The notes under the pieces are model-generated. The model worked only from the letters and a program-made list of their open reading frames with translations, did no database searches and was not told the DNA's origin. A program made the translations under genes and the position numbers. DNA of 64,000 bases, taken from Labedella endophytica. GTDB taxonomy: Bacteria; Actinomycetota; Actinomycetes; Actinomycetales; Microbacteriaceae. Below are positions 27,299-37,244 of this stretch, one piece after another (the first letter of the stretch is position 1; each line of letters opens with the position of its first letter). Location of the stretch: assembly GCF_003990045.1 (NCBI RefSeq), contig NZ_RZGZ01000003.1, forward strand, positions 62,001-126,000, written 5' to 3'.

Positions 27299-28648
27299 AT
27301 GCCGCTTGCCACCGCCGCCGTCGAAGGATCGCACTTCGGCGCCGACATGGTCGTCGTCGGGCTCCTCTTCCTCATCGCCTACGGTCTCGGTCGCCTCGGA
27401 AAGCTCATCGGACTGCCGGCGATCCCCGTGTACATGATCGTGGGGCTGCTGGCCTCGCCGTACACGGACTGGTTCCCCCTCACGCTCGAGGGCGACTACA
27501 TCGGACTGATCGCCGTGATCGGTCTCGTCCTGCTCCTGTTCAACCTCGGGCTCGAGTTCGACCAGGACGAATTCTTCGGAAACGCCGGCAAGCTGCTCGT
27601 CTCGGGCGGAACATACATCCTCGTCAACATGGCCGCCGGACTCGGCTTCGGCATCCTCGTGGGGTGGGGGACGCCGGAGGCGCTCATCATCGCCGGGATC
27701 ACAGCGACGTCCTCGAGCGCGATCGTGACGAAGCTGCTCATCGAGCTCGGCCGGCTGACGAACCGTGAGACGCCCATGATCCTCGGCATCACCGTGGTCG
27801 AGGACGTGTTCATCGCGATCTACCTCGCGATCGTCGGCGTCGTGCTGTCGGGGCAGACCGAATTGTGGCCCGTCGTCGGACAGCTGGCCCTGTCGTTCAC
27901 GTTCATCGTGGTGATGTTCGGCATCGCCCGTTTCGGTGGCCGCGTCGTGTCGAAACTCCTGCGCACCAAGGACGACGAACTCTTCACGATCCTCTTCTTC
28001 GGACTCGCTGTGCTCTTCGGCGGGATCGGCGAGCTCCTCGGGGTCACGGATGCGATCGGTGCCTTCCTCATCGGCCTCGTGCTCGGTGCGACGCGCTTCC
28101 GCAACCGCATCGAGACGATCGCCGTGCCGCTCCGCGACGTGTTCGGCGCATTCTTCTTCCTCAACTTCGGGCTCGCGCTCGACGCGTCGAAGTTCGGGGG
28201 CGTCCTCATCCCCGTCCTCGGAGCCGTGCTCATGACCGTCATCCTCAACATCGTCGCCGGTCAGGTGGTCTCGCGACTCAACGGGCTCGGCGCGCAGGAG
28301 GGCATCAACACCACGGTGATCCTCCAGAACCGCGGGGAATTCGCCCTCATCCTCGCGACCCTCTCCCTCTCGGCCGGGCTCGACGAACGCATTCAGCCGT
28401 TCGCGGGTCTCTACGTCCTGATCCTGTCCATCGGAGGACCGATGATTGCCGCCCAATCGGAACGGATCGGCGGTGCTGTCCTGCCGTCGAAGAGGCGGAA
28501 GCGGCGGGCGCTCGCCGACTCCGGTCGGAACACCGCCGCGCGCCGCGGAGGGATGACGGCCGAGGAGAGCGCGCTCGTCGACGCCGCCATGGCCGGAGAC
28601 GCGGACGACCGCGTCGACGGAGCGGTCAGGAGGCCTCGCGATGAGTGA
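27299..28648 (+). CDS. Cation:proton antiporter, CPA2 family (KhtU-like)
   Basis: 449-residue membrane protein with about 12-13 helices. GLLASPYTDWFPL, LLLFNLGLEFDQDEF and ATSSSAIVTKLLIELGRL are CPA2 features, the last including the ion-binding region; LIGLVLGATRFRNRIE and FFFLNFGLALD follow. It lacks an internal RCK domain, which fits use of the separate TrkA-C subunit encoded upstream. The likely role is K+ (or Na+) efflux in exchange for protons. It overlaps the SURF1 gene by 8 bases, so all three are co-translated. Confidence 0.92.
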   Translation: MPLATAAVEGSHFGADMVVVGLLFLIAYGLGRLGKLIGLPAIPVYMIVGLLASPYTDWFPLTLEGDYIGLIAVIGLVLLLFNLGLEFDQDEFFGNAGKLLVSGGTYILVNMAAGLGFGILVGWGTPEALIIAGITATSSSAIVTKLLIELGRLTNRETPMILGITVVEDVFIAIYLAIVGVVLSGQTELWPVVGQLALSFTFIVVMFGIARFGGRVVSKLLRTKDDELFTILFFGLAVLFGGIGELLGVTDAIGAFLIGLVLGATRFRNRIETIAVPLRDVFGAFFFLNFGLALDASKFGGVLIPVLGAVLMTVILNIVAGQVVSRLNGLGAQEGINTTVILQNRGEFALILATLSLSAGLDERIQPFAGLYVLILSIGGPMIAAQSERIGGAVLPSKRRKRRALADSGRNTAARRGGMTAEESALVDAAMAGDADDRVDGAVRRPRDE

Positions 28649-29501
28649 CGACGTGCGTACCGAGGACCGCATCACGCCCGACCGGCCGCTCTGGCGCACC
28701 CTCGTGCGACCGCGATGGATCGCACTGCTCGCGCTCGCCCTGGTGATCGCGGGTTCCTTCGCGGCCCTCGGGCAGTGGCAGCTCTCACGGGCGGTCGAGT
28801 CCAGTGACCCCGGGACGAGCGTGGGAGAGGAGGAGACGCCGACGGCTCTCGAGGACGTCCTCGAGCCGACGGACATCATCCGCACCGACGATGTCGGCCG
28901 ACTCGTCTCGGTCGAGGGGCAGTGGGTGGATGGGGACTTCCTCACGATCGCCGATCGCGTCAACGACGGGCCGATGGGGTGGTGGGTGGCCGGTCATCTC
29001 GCGACGGGAGCGGATGGCGCCGGGCCATCGCTCGCCGTCGCACTCGGGTGGACGGCCGACGAGGACGAGGCGAAGCGCATCGCGGCGGCGTGGAACGACG
29101 GAGAGGCCCCGGACGGAGTCGTCGAGCTCACGGGACGCGTCGTCGATTCGGAGGCGCCCGTCGTCCCCGAGCCCGAGGACGACCCGTTCGAGATGACGAC
29201 GCTCTCGGAAGCCGCACTCATCAACATCTGGCAGTCGACGGCCTCTCCCGAGATCTACAGCGTCAACCTCGTGGCAGGCGCAGCCCCGGCGGGCCTCGAG
29301 CAGATCTACTCGCCCCGCCCGGAAGCGCAGACCACTCTCAACTGGCTCAACATCTTCTACGCGGCCGAGTGGGTCGTTTTCGCCGGGTTCGCCGTGTACT
29401 TCTGGTACCGGCTCGGTCGGGACGCGTGGGAGCGCGAAGCGGAGGAGAAGGCGCTCGCCGAGGGGGCGGCGGCGGAGGAAGGCGCACCCGTCGGCGCATG
29501 A
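28641..29501 (+). CDS. SURF1 family protein (cytochrome oxidase assembly)
   Basis: 286 residues with one N-terminal helix (about 28-46, ending in [10 protein letters not shown], the SURF1 signature) and one C-terminal helix ([19 protein letters not shown]), the family topology. The external domain between them carries the [11 protein letters not shown] and [11 protein letters not shown]-like SURF1 segments. SURF1 assists haem a insertion into aa3-type cytochrome c oxidase. An acidic, Ala-rich tail ends the protein. It overlaps the antiporter gene by 8 bases. Confidence 0.92.
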   Translation: MSDDVRTEDRITPDRPLWRTLVRPRWIALLALALVIAGSFAALGQWQLSRAVESSDPGTSVGEEETPTALEDVLEPTDIIRTDDVGRLVSVEGQWVDGDFLTIADRVNDGPMGWWVAGHLATGADGAGPSLAVALGWTADEDEAKRIAAAWNDGEAPDGVVELTGRVVDSEAPVVPEPEDDPFEMTTLSEAALINIWQSTASPEIYSVNLVAGAAPAGLEQIYSPRPEAQTTLNWLNIFYAAEWVVFAGFAVYFWYRLGRDAWEREAEEKALAEGAAAEEGAPVGA

Positions 29502-29536
29502 CGATCGGCACCGGCACGTCCGTCTAAACTGGGATC

Positions 29537-29980
29537 ATGCCCCTCGAACCCCGCGAGAGCGACCTGCCGCGCATCCGCGGCGCGTTGCGCTTCTACAAGA
29601 TCGCGTCGGTCATCACCGGCGTCATGCTCCTGCTCCTGTGTGTCGAGATGATCATCAAGTACGGCCTCGGCTACGAGCTCGAACTCGCCGGTCCGTATGG
29701 ATTCCTCGCCCTCGTCCCCACCGACACGGCAGTCGCGATCAATCTCTCGACGGGTATCCTCATCGCCCACGGCTGGTTCTACGTCGTGTATCTCTTCAGC
29801 GACTTCCGGCTCTGGTCCCTCATGCGCTGGCCGTTCTGGAAGTTCCTGCTCATCGCGACGGGCGGCATCGTGCCCCTGCTCTCGTTCTTCCTCGAGGCCC
29901 GCATCGGCCGCGAGGTCACCGCGTACCTCGACCGTCGGACCTCGGCGTCGACCCAGAAAGTGGAGGCCCCCACCGCATGA
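29537..29980 (+). CDS. DUF3817 membrane protein
   Basis: 147-residue protein with three hydrophobic helices and the DUF3817 core ([55 protein letters not shown]). Function is not established; in actinobacteria it is regularly found beside SURF1 and guaA. TAAACT at 29525-29530 lies 6 bases before the ATG, implying a leaderless start. Its stop overlaps guaA by 4 bases, so the guaA message probably begins here. Confidence 0.88.
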   Translation: MPLEPRESDLPRIRGALRFYKIASVITGVMLLLLCVEMIIKYGLGYELELAGPYGFLALVPTDTAVAINLSTGILIAHGWFYVVYLFSDFRLWSLMRWPFWKFLLIATGGIVPLLSFFLEARIGREVTAYLDRRTSASTQKVEAPTA

Positions 29981-31563
29981 CCGAACTGCTGCCCGACGGC
30001 CCGCGTCCCGTCCTCGTCGTCGATTTCGGTGCGCAGTACGCGCAGCTGATCGCCCGTCGCGTCCGTGAGGCCGGCGTCTACTCGGAGATCGTGCCGCATT
30101 CGATCTCGGCCGAAGAGATCGCTGCGAAGAACCCCGTCGGGATCGTCCTCTCCGGCGGACCCTCGAGCGTCTACGAGGAGGGTGCGCCCTCCCTCGACCC
30201 CGGTGTCTTCGACCTCGGCGTCCCGACCCTCGGAATCTGCTACGGATTCCAGGTGATGGCGACGACGCTCGGTGGGACCGTCGCGCGCACCGGTGCCCGG
30301 GAGTACGGATCGACGGACGCCAACGTGTCGACGGACGGCGGGACGCTCCTCCACGACCAGCCGGCCGACCAGACCGTGTGGATGAGTCACGGGGACTCGG
30401 TCGCCACGGCGCCCGAGGGCTTCCAGGTGCTCGCCTCCACGGCGTCGACGCCCGTCGCCGCCTTCGCGAACGACGAGCGCCGGCTGTACGGCGTGCAGTG
30501 GCACCCCGAGGTCAAGCACTCCGCCTACGGGCAGCGTGTCATCGAGAACTTCCTGCACCGCGGTGCGGGCATCCCCGCCGACTGGAACGCAGGGAACGTC
30601 ATCGCCGACCAGGTGGAGCGCATCCGCTCCCAGGTGGGTTCGGGCAAGGTGCTGTGCGCTCTCTCCGGCGGGGTCGACTCCGCCGTGGCCGCGGCGCTCG
30701 TCCACGAGGCCGTGGGCGACCAGCTCGTGTGCGTGTTCGTGGACCACGGCCTCATGCGCCAGGGCGAACGCCGCCAGGTCGAGGAGGACTACGTCGCCTC
30801 GACGGGAGTCCGACTCGTCACGATCGACGCCCGAGAGCGCTTCCTCGATGCGCTCTCCGGCGTCAGCGACCCGGAGCAGAAGCGCAAGATCATCGGTCGC
30901 GAATTCATCCGCACGTTCGAGCAGGCCCAGGCCGACCTCGTCGCGGAGTCGTACGAGCAGGACGGCGATCCCATCCGGTTCCTCGTCCAGGGCACGCTCT
31001 ACCCCGATGTCGTCGAATCGGGCGGTGGTACGGGCACGGCGAACATCAAGAGCCACCACAACGTGGGCGGGCTGCCGGAAGACCTGCAGTTCGAGCTCGT
31101 CGAACCCCTCCGCACCCTCTTCAAGGACGAGGTCCGCCAGATCGGTCGCGAACTCGGTCTGCCCGAGGTCATCGTGGGTCGCCAGCCGTTCCCCGGGCCG
31201 GGGCTCGGCATCCGCATCGTCGGCGAGGTCACGCAGGAGCGGCTCGACCTCCTGCGCGAGGCCGACGCCATCGTTCGCGCCGAGCTCACCGCGGCGGGCC
31301 TCGACACGGAGATCTGGCAGTGCCCTGTCGTGCTCCTCGCGGATGTGCGCTCCGTGGGTGTGCAGGGCGACGGGCGGACCTACGGGCACCCGATCGTGCT
31401 GCGTCCCGTCTCGTCCGAGGACGCGATGACGGCCGACTGGACGCGACTGCCGTACGACGTGCTCGCGCGCATCTCGAACCGCATCACGAACGAGGTCGAC
31501 GGCGTCAACCGCGTGGTGCTCGACGTCACGTCGAAGCCGCCGGGAACCATCGAGTGGGAGTGA
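29977..31563 (+). CDS. guaA: GMP synthase (glutamine-hydrolysing)
   Basis: Amidates XMP to GMP with ATP and glutamine. 528 residues. The N-terminal class I glutaminase has Cys88 in LGICYGFQ and the WHPEV histidine motif; the ATP-pyrophosphatase loop is SGGVDSA at about 230-236; the C-terminal dimerisation domain ends in the invariant PPGTIEWE. The ATG overlaps the DUF3817 stop. With guaB and guaB3 it gives the full IMP-to-GMP branch in this window. Confidence 0.97.
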   Translation: MTELLPDGPRPVLVVDFGAQYAQLIARRVREAGVYSEIVPHSISAEEIAAKNPVGIVLSGGPSSVYEEGAPSLDPGVFDLGVPTLGICYGFQVMATTLGGTVARTGAREYGSTDANVSTDGGTLLHDQPADQTVWMSHGDSVATAPEGFQVLASTASTPVAAFANDERRLYGVQWHPEVKHSAYGQRVIENFLHRGAGIPADWNAGNVIADQVERIRSQVGSGKVLCALSGGVDSAVAAALVHEAVGDQLVCVFVDHGLMRQGERRQVEEDYVASTGVRLVTIDARERFLDALSGVSDPEQKRKIIGREFIRTFEQAQADLVAESYEQDGDPIRFLVQGTLYPDVVESGGGTGTANIKSHHNVGGLPEDLQFELVEPLRTLFKDEVRQIGRELGLPEVIVGRQPFPGPGLGIRIVGEVTQERLDLLREADAIVRAELTAAGLDTEIWQCPVVLLADVRSVGVQGDGRTYGHPIVLRPVSSEDAMTADWTRLPYDVLARISNRITNEVDGVNRVVLDVTSKPPGTIEWE

Positions 31564-31599
31564 TCCTCTCCATCCCGGCCTGACGGTCGGGGCACGAGA

Positions 31600-31628
31600 A
31601 AGGGCCGGGAGCGATGCTCCCGGCCCTT
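31600..31628. terminator. Terminator between guaA and the Bax-inhibitor-like gene
   Basis: A perfect 13-base-pair stem (31600-31612 with 31616-31628) with a GAT loop, placed between two convergent stop codons, so it can serve both strands. Confidence 0.88.
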
Positions 31629-31648
31629 CGTCGTTGCAGATGGATCGA

Positions 31649-32452
31649 TCAGTCGCGAGCGATCGCGAACATGCGCAGCAGCTCCAGGTAGAGCCACACG
31701 ACGGTGACCATGATGCCGAAGGCGCCGGTCCAGCCGTACTTGCGCGGGGCGCGGTTGCGCACGCCCTGCTGGATCATGTCGAAGTCGAGGACGAGCGAGT
31801 ACGCCGCCATGAGGACGACGAAGATCCCGAGAATGATGCCGAGCGGGATGCCCATGATCTCGATGTCGCTGCGGAGACCGAACGCGCTGTCGGTGGCACC
31901 GAAGAACATCATGCCGACGTTGACGAGCGAGAAGACCGCGTAGCCGATCATGGCGACGAGGAAGATCTTCGTCGCGCGCTTCGACGCGCGGATCTTGCCG
32001 CTCGCGAAGAGAGCGAGCGTCACGCCCACGACGACGAGGGTGGCGATGACGGCCTGGGTGACGATTCCGGCCCACTGCGCCTCGAAGATGCCCGAGATGC
32101 CGCCGACGAAGAGGCCCTGTGCTCCCGCGTAGGCGAGGATCAGGCCGGGCGACGGCTCCTTCTTGAAGATGTTGACGAGGGCGAGCACGAATCCGACGAT
32201 GGCCGCGGGGATCGCGAGCGCCGGGAACTGCCAGCCCACGACGGCGGCGACGAGGAGAACGCCGAACGAGATTCCCGTCTTGGCGATCGTGTCCTCGACG
32301 GTCATGCGGTCGGTCTGCGTCGGTGCGGCGGCCGGCCGGTTGTACATCTGAACGAGCTCTTCAGCACTCAGACCCTGCTGGGTGCTCGCGGTCGCAACCT
32401 GACCTCCCTGCTGGAACGCCGAATTTCGGAACGCGGGGTTGTCCATTGCCAT
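31649..32452 (-). CDS. Bax inhibitor-1/YccA family membrane protein
   Basis: 267 residues with about seven membrane helices. The family is recognised from the helix order and from SGIFEAQWAGIVTQAVIATL, GATDSAFGLRSDIEIMGIPLG and the C-terminal YSLVLDFDMIQQGVRN followed by YLELLRMFAI, which carry the conserved acidic pair linked to pH-gated Ca2+ leak in BsYetJ. The ATG at 32452 is preferred for the GGA site 8 bases upstream; an ATG two codons later is possible. A polar leader of about 50 residues precedes the first helix. Confidence 0.93.
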   Translation of the reverse strand: MAMDNPAFRNSAFQQGGQVATASTQQGLSAEELVQMYNRPAAAPTQTDRMTVEDTIAKTGISFGVLLVAAVVGWQFPALAIPAAIVGFVLALVNIFKKEPSPGLILAYAGAQGLFVGGISGIFEAQWAGIVTQAVIATLVVVGVTLALFASGKIRASKRATKIFLVAMIGYAVFSLVNVGMMFFGATDSAFGLRSDIEIMGIPLGIILGIFVVLMAAYSLVLDFDMIQQGVRNRAPRKYGWTGAFGIMVTVVWLYLELLRMFAIARD

Positions 32453-32632
32453 TGCTGTAGTCCTACTCTCAGTCGGTGCGGCTGGGATGCGGTGCTCCCT
32501 GTGCGGGAGCGATGCCTCCACGTTATCCCACAACGCTGTGAGGACGCTTTCGATTCCCGCGTGATTCCGGGCCTGTTCGGGGTGTGGAGCGGAGGAGCGT
32601 CACCGTTTCGATCGGCTGGTTAGGGTGGAGCC

Positions 32633-33706
32633 ATGGCCAGCGAAGCACGACCCCGTCCGCTCGTGATCGGGCACCGGGGAGCGCCCGGTTACCGTCCGGA
32701 ACACTCCCGTTCGGGCTACGAGCTCGCCTTCGCCCTCGGTGCCGACTCCGTGGAGCCGGACGTGGTCGCGTCGAAGGACGGCATCCTCGTCGTCCGGCAC
32801 GAGAACGAGATCTCCGGGACGACGGACGTCGCGTCGCGTGCCGAGTTCGCGCACCTCCGTGCGACGAAGACGATCGACGGGGACGAGCACACGGGCTGGT
32901 TCACCGAGGACTTCACATGGGAGGAGCTCTCGACCCTGCGTGTCCGCGAACGCCTCCCGATGATCCGCCCGTCGTCCGCGTCGTTCGACGGGAAACAGGG
33001 CATCCTCCGGTTGGCGGACCTCGCGGTCCTCGTCGATGCGGCGTCCGAGCAGCAGGGCAGGCCGCTCGGGATGACGGTGGAGATCAAGCACGCGACCCAC
33101 TTCGACGCCCTCGGGCTTCCCCTCGACGAACTCGTCGCGACGGAGCTGGACGATGCGGGGTGGGGGAGCGGGCGTCCCCTCATCGTCGAGAGCTTCGAGA
33201 AGACGGTGCTCGCGGGGGTGTCCGCCCGGGGCCTCGAGGCCGAGTTCGTCTACCTCGTGGAGCGGTCCGGTGCAGCGGCCGACGTGGTGGCGCGGGACGG
33301 TGCGTCCGCGATCACCTATGCCGAGGAGCTCTCCGACGGCGGTCTCGACGCGCTCGCGGTCCTCGTCGACGGGGTCAGCGCCGACAAGACCCTCGTACTG
33401 AGCCTCGACGAGGACGGGGTCGCGACCGGAGCGACCGACCTCGTCTCCCGCCTCCACGCGCGCGGGCTGACCGCCTACGCCTGGACCCTGCGGCCCGAGA
33501 ACCGATTCCTCTCCGCCGGATTCCGGCGCGGTCCGGCGGACGCGTTCGGCGACTGGGCGTCGGAGTTCGCCGTCATCCTCGGAACGGGGATCGATGGGGT
33601 CTTCCTCGACCACCCCGATCTCGGGGTCGCCGCGCGGGACGCCCTCGACGACCGCGCGGGCGTCCGCCGGGGTCCGGACGGGGACGGTGTCGGAGGCCGC
33701 CGGTAG
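32633..33706 (+). CDS. Glycerophosphodiester phosphodiesterase
   Basis: Hydrolyses glycerophosphodiesters to glycerol-3-phosphate and an alcohol. 357 residues, GDPD TIM barrel. Catalytic His in VIGHRGAPGYRPEHS, metal-binding Glu-Pro-Asp in SVEPDVVASKDG, and second catalytic His in VVRHENEISGTTD; the long insert after it resembles GlpQ-type enzymes. No signal peptide is visible, so it is probably cytoplasmic. TAGGGT at 32621-32626 lies 6 bases before the ATG (leaderless). Its stop codon lies inside the -10 element of pcrA. Confidence 0.93.
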   Translation: MASEARPRPLVIGHRGAPGYRPEHSRSGYELAFALGADSVEPDVVASKDGILVVRHENEISGTTDVASRAEFAHLRATKTIDGDEHTGWFTEDFTWEELSTLRVRERLPMIRPSSASFDGKQGILRLADLAVLVDAASEQQGRPLGMTVEIKHATHFDALGLPLDELVATELDDAGWGSGRPLIVESFEKTVLAGVSARGLEAEFVYLVERSGAAADVVARDGASAITYAEELSDGGLDALAVLVDGVSADKTLVLSLDEDGVATGATDLVSRLHARGLTAYAWTLRPENRFLSAGFRRGPADAFGDWASEFAVILGTGIDGVFLDHPDLGVAARDALDDRAGVRRGPDGDGVGGRR

Positions 33707-33709
33707 ACT
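33704..33709 (+). promoter_or_regulatory. -10 element of pcrA
   Basis: TAGACT overlaps the stop codon of the preceding gene and lies 9 bases before the pcrA ATG, which has GAGGGGG in the short leader. Confidence 0.5.
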
Positions 33710-33718
33710 GAGGGGGAC

Positions 33719-36175
33719 ATGTCGAGCACCTCTTCCTCCTCCGAAAAACCCGCCTCTTCCACCGCGCACGCGGGTGGATCGTCCGTGACGCCGCTTATCG
33801 TCGACTGGCCGACCGCCGCCGTGCCGGGAGGGCACGAGGGCGGGGCAGGCCCCGATCCCCTGCTCGACGGCCTCAACCCGCAGCAGCGAGCAGCCGTCGA
33901 GTACCGCGGTCCCGCCCTGCTCATCGTGGCGGGCGCCGGTTCGGGCAAGACGAGCGTGCTCACGCGACGTATCGCCGGCCTGTTGCGTTCGCGCGAGGCC
34001 TGGCCCAGCCAGATCCTCGCGATCACCTTCACCAACAAGGCCGCAGCCGAGATGCGCGAGCGCGTGGGACACCTCGTCGGCCGAGCCGCCGAGGGGATGT
34101 GGATCTCCACGTTCCACTCCGCGTGCGTCCGTATCCTCCGCCGGGAGGCCGAGAACTTCGGTTTCAAGCCCGGATTCACGATCTACGACTCCTCCGACTC
34201 GAGGGTCCTGCTCAAGCGGATCATCAAGGAGCTCGACGCCGATGTGCTCGGCTTCACGCCAGCGAACGCCGGGAGCCGCATCTCGAAGCTCAAGAACGAG
34301 CTCGCCGACGTCGACTCGTTCGCCCGCAACGTCAACGTGAGCGACCCCAACGAGCTCGCGTTCCTCGAGATCTTCCGCCGCTACACACGTGCGCTGTCCT
34401 CGGCGAACGCCTTCGACTTCGACGACCTCATCAGCCAGACGGTCTTCCTCTTCCGCGCCTTCCCGCACATCGCGGCGCACTACCAGCGGCGATTCCGTCA
34501 CGTGCTCGTCGACGAGTACCAGGACACGAACCACGCCCAGTACGCCCTCATCCAGGAGCTCACGCGCCCCGTTCCGGCCGACGTGGTCGCCCGGGCCGGA
34601 TTCGACACCCCGGTGACGAGTGGCGACGGTTCGATCGAGGCGGCGTCCCTCACGGTGGTCGGCGATTCCGACCAGTCGATCTACGCCTTCCGCGGAGCCG
34701 ACATCCGCAACATCGTCGAGTTCGAACGCGACTTCACCGGTGCCACCGTGATCCTCCTCGAGCAGAACTACCGGTCGACCCAGAACATCCTCTCGGCAGC
34801 CAACGCGGTGATCTCGAACAACTTCGATCGGAAGGACAAGAAGCTCTGGACCTCCGTCGGCGACGGGGAGAAGATCGTCGGTTTCACCGGCTACTCGGGT
34901 CACGACGAGGCCCAGTTCGTCGCCGACGAGATCGAGAAGCTCCACCGTGAGGGGATGCCGTACAGCGAGATGGCGGTGTTCTACCGCACCAACGCGCAGA
35001 CGCGTGCGCTCGAAGAGATCTTCATCCGGTCGGCCCTGCCGTACCGCGTGATGGGTGGCACCAAGTTCTACGAGCGCGCCGAGATCAAGGACGCGATGGC
35101 CTACCTCACGGCCGTCGTGAATCCGGCCGACGCCCTCGCGGTCCGTCGCATCCTGAACACGCCGAAGCGCGGCATCGGCCCGGCCACCGAGACGCAGTTG
35201 CAGAGCTTCGCCGACAACGCGGAGACGTCGCTGCGTGAGGCGCTGCGGGAAGCGGGAACGCTCGGCTTCGGACCGAAGGTCGCGAGTGCGATCCGTGTGC
35301 TGAGCGGGCTCCTCGACGAGGCGGCCTCTCTCGCCGCCGAGGGCAAGGTGAGCGACGTGCTCGCCCTGCTCGTGACCAAGAGCGGTCTCGTCGATGCGCT
35401 GCGGATGAGTCGCGACCCGCAGGACGAGGCGCGCGCGGAGAACATCGAGGAACTCGTCGCCGTCACGAAGGAGTACGAGCGCAACAACCCCGACGGCACC
35501 CTCATCGACTTCCTCACGGAGGTGTCGCTCGTGGCCGCCGCCGACGAGCTCGACGACTCGTCCGGAACCGTGTCCCTCATGACCCTCCACACCGCGAAGG
35601 GACTCGAGTTCGACGCGGTCTTCCTCACGGGCGTCGAGGAGGATCTGCTCCCTCACCGCATGTCGGCCAATGAGCCGGGCGGGCCGGCCGAGGAGCGGCG
35701 CCTGTTCTACGTGGGCATCACGCGAGCGCGCAAGAGGCTGCATCTGTCGCTCGCGATGTCGCGCGCGCAGTACGGCGAGACGGCCGTCGCGATGCCGAGC
35801 CGGTATCTGCAGGAGATCCCCGCCGAGCTCATCGAGTGGCGCCAGTCGCCCGGTGATGCCCGTCAGCGCGGCGGCTACGGGCAGGGCTCTCTCGGGGGCC
35901 CGCGCGGCTGGAAGGGGCCGAACAACGACCGCGACGGAGGCTTCGCGCTCCCGAAGGCCGAGAAGAAGGTCTGGCCCAACGCGGTCACCGGCTCGGTGCG
36001 GGACAACGGCGATCTCGAGCTCGCCTCGGGCGATCGCATCCGCCACACCGACTTCGGCGAGGGACGTGTGCAGGCCGTCACGGGGGAGGGGTCGAAGCGC
36101 GTCGCGCACGTCGCCTTCGACGGGGCCGGTCAGAAGAAGCTGCTCATCAAGATCGCGCCGATCGAGAAGCTCTAG
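33719..36175 (+). CDS. pcrA: ATP-dependent DNA helicase PcrA/UvrD
   Basis: 3'-5' SF1A helicase for nucleotide excision repair and replication restart, 818 residues. Motifs in order: Q-motif LNPQQRAAVEY, Walker A GAGSGKTSVLTRRI, motif Ia TFTNKAAAEMRERV, DEYQDTNHAQY, GDSDQSIYAFRGAD, and the C-terminal TLHTAKGLEFDAVF and FYVGITRARKRL. A Ser-rich leader of about 50 residues precedes the first motif. The last 60 residues (RHTDFGEGRVQAVTGEGSK) form the Tudor-like domain that binds RNA polymerase in PcrA proteins. It corresponds to UvrD1 of mycobacteria, where the same downstream order is found. Confidence 0.97.
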   Translation: MSSTSSSSEKPASSTAHAGGSSVTPLIVDWPTAAVPGGHEGGAGPDPLLDGLNPQQRAAVEYRGPALLIVAGAGSGKTSVLTRRIAGLLRSREAWPSQILAITFTNKAAAEMRERVGHLVGRAAEGMWISTFHSACVRILRREAENFGFKPGFTIYDSSDSRVLLKRIIKELDADVLGFTPANAGSRISKLKNELADVDSFARNVNVSDPNELAFLEIFRRYTRALSSANAFDFDDLISQTVFLFRAFPHIAAHYQRRFRHVLVDEYQDTNHAQYALIQELTRPVPADVVARAGFDTPVTSGDGSIEAASLTVVGDSDQSIYAFRGADIRNIVEFERDFTGATVILLEQNYRSTQNILSAANAVISNNFDRKDKKLWTSVGDGEKIVGFTGYSGHDEAQFVADEIEKLHREGMPYSEMAVFYRTNAQTRALEEIFIRSALPYRVMGGTKFYERAEIKDAMAYLTAVVNPADALAVRRILNTPKRGIGPATETQLQSFADNAETSLREALREAGTLGFGPKVASAIRVLSGLLDEAASLAAEGKVSDVLALLVTKSGLVDALRMSRDPQDEARAENIEELVAVTKEYERNNPDGTLIDFLTEVSLVAAADELDDSSGTVSLMTLHTAKGLEFDAVFLTGVEEDLLPHRMSANEPGGPAEERRLFYVGITRARKRLHLSLAMSRAQYGETAVAMPSRYLQEIPAELIEWRQSPGDARQRGGYGQGSLGGPRGWKGPNNDRDGGFALPKAEKKVWPNAVTGSVRDNGDLELASGDRIRHTDFGEGRVQAVTGEGSKRVAHVAFDGAGQKKLLIKIAPIEKL

Positions 36176-36176
36176 C

Positions 36177-36224
36177 CTCTGGGTCACTGGGCCTCTGGGC
36201 CACTGGGCCACTGGGCCTCTGGGT
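36177..36224 (+). repeat. Six tandem 8-bp units after the pcrA stop
   Basis: Units of the form C(T/A)CTGGG(C/T), six in a row without gaps, beginning two bases after the pcrA TAG. It lies in the 90-base convergent gap between pcrA and the MpaB-like gene. No other terminator hairpin was found in that gap. Confidence 0.9.
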
Positions 36225-36265
36225 CGAGGCGCACCGGTCGAGGGGCATCCCGGTCGCTCGGCACG

Positions 36266-37063
36266 TCAGCCGCGACGGCTCCGGGACCGGTGCCGCCGCA
36301 ACGATCGGATCGCGGGCGCATGTCGTAGTCCCGGCGGCAGGAGCGGCCAGAGGATCCGCGTGACCCTCATCACCACCTCGAACACGGCCTGGCGTCGAGG
36401 GCTCCACGGGAGCCCGAAGCCCGCGCGCTGCCGCTCGTCGAGCAGACCGGTCGTGAGGAGACGGGCGATGGGCATGACGGTCCGCAGCCAAACCGGGGCA
36501 CCGGGTCCCTGGGGATGCAGGAGATCCCGGGCGACGCGTCGTGCATCGTCCCCGATCGGGAGCTCGGCGAGACGGTCGGCCCACCACACCCCGAAGTCGG
36601 CCCGCGTCGCCGGCCAGAGCGCGGGGGGCATGCCGAGCGCCTCCCCGAGGACGGCGTACTCGCGATAGACACGCTCGGCCTCGTCGTCGGGCAGCGGTGG
36701 GAGCACGCGCTCGTGCATGGCCATCGCCGAGTCGTACAGGGTCGCGGCGACCCAGAGCTGCAACGTGGGATCGTCTGCCGCGTAGGAGGGAGCGCCGTCC
36801 TCGGCCGGTCCGCGGACGGGGGCGTGCGCCCTCTCGACGTGCTGCCGGGCGGACGCCCTCTCATCCGCTGTGCCGAAGACGACGAGGTAGATGTAGTCGA
36901 GGGTGCTTGTGAGCCGGCGGAGAGGGGCGTGGACGAAATCGCTGTGTCGGGCGACCCCGCGCGCGACGGCGGGATGCGCCAGTTGCAGGAGGATCGCGCG
37001 CCCTCCGGCGCCGACGAGCACGGACTCGGCCGCGACACCCCTGATCCCCCCGCGCGTCCTCAC
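36266..37063 (-). CDS. MpaB-like oxygenase family protein (DUF2236)
   Basis: 265 residues from a GTG at 37063, which lies 7 bases after TATCGT on the minus strand (leaderless). Family features: LVGAGGRAILLQLAHPAVARGVARHSDF near the N-terminus, with the conserved haem- or metal-linked His and Arg, RLTSTLDYIYLVVFG, and DPTLQLWVAATLYDSAM. The founding members include fungal MpaB and bacterial latex-clearing proteins; the substrate here is unknown. The C-terminal 20 residues are strongly basic (RSLRRHRSRSRRG). Confidence 0.82.
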   Translation of the reverse strand: MRTRGGIRGVAAESVLVGAGGRAILLQLAHPAVARGVARHSDFVHAPLRRLTSTLDYIYLVVFGTADERASARQHVERAHAPVRGPAEDGAPSYAADDPTLQLWVAATLYDSAMAMHERVLPPLPDDEAERVYREYAVLGEALGMPPALWPATRADFGVWWADRLAELPIGDDARRVARDLLHPQGPGAPVWLRTVMPIARLLTTGLLDERQRAGFGLPWSPRRQAVFEVVMRVTRILWPLLPPGLRHAPAIRSLRRHRSRSRRG

Positions 37064-37070
37064 GGGCTCA

Positions 37071-37076
37071 ACGATA
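37071..37076 (-). promoter_or_regulatory. -10 element of the MpaB-like gene
   Basis: TATCGT on the minus strand, ending 7 bases before the GTG. The 181-base region to sucC also has TAGAGT on the plus strand (37147-37152), a candidate sucC -10. Confidence 0.45.
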
Positions 37077-37244
37077 CGGTCATCCTCACCGGGTGCACGT
37101 TCGGCAACCCCCGGTCGCGTGGACGGGGGCCCGCCCCGGCGCGGAGTAGAGTGGGACGCGGCTTTTTCCCCGCTTTTTCCAGACGTCGCGCGGGGGAGCC
37201 GAACGGTCACGACCACAAAGCATCGACGCGGATAGGAACATCAC

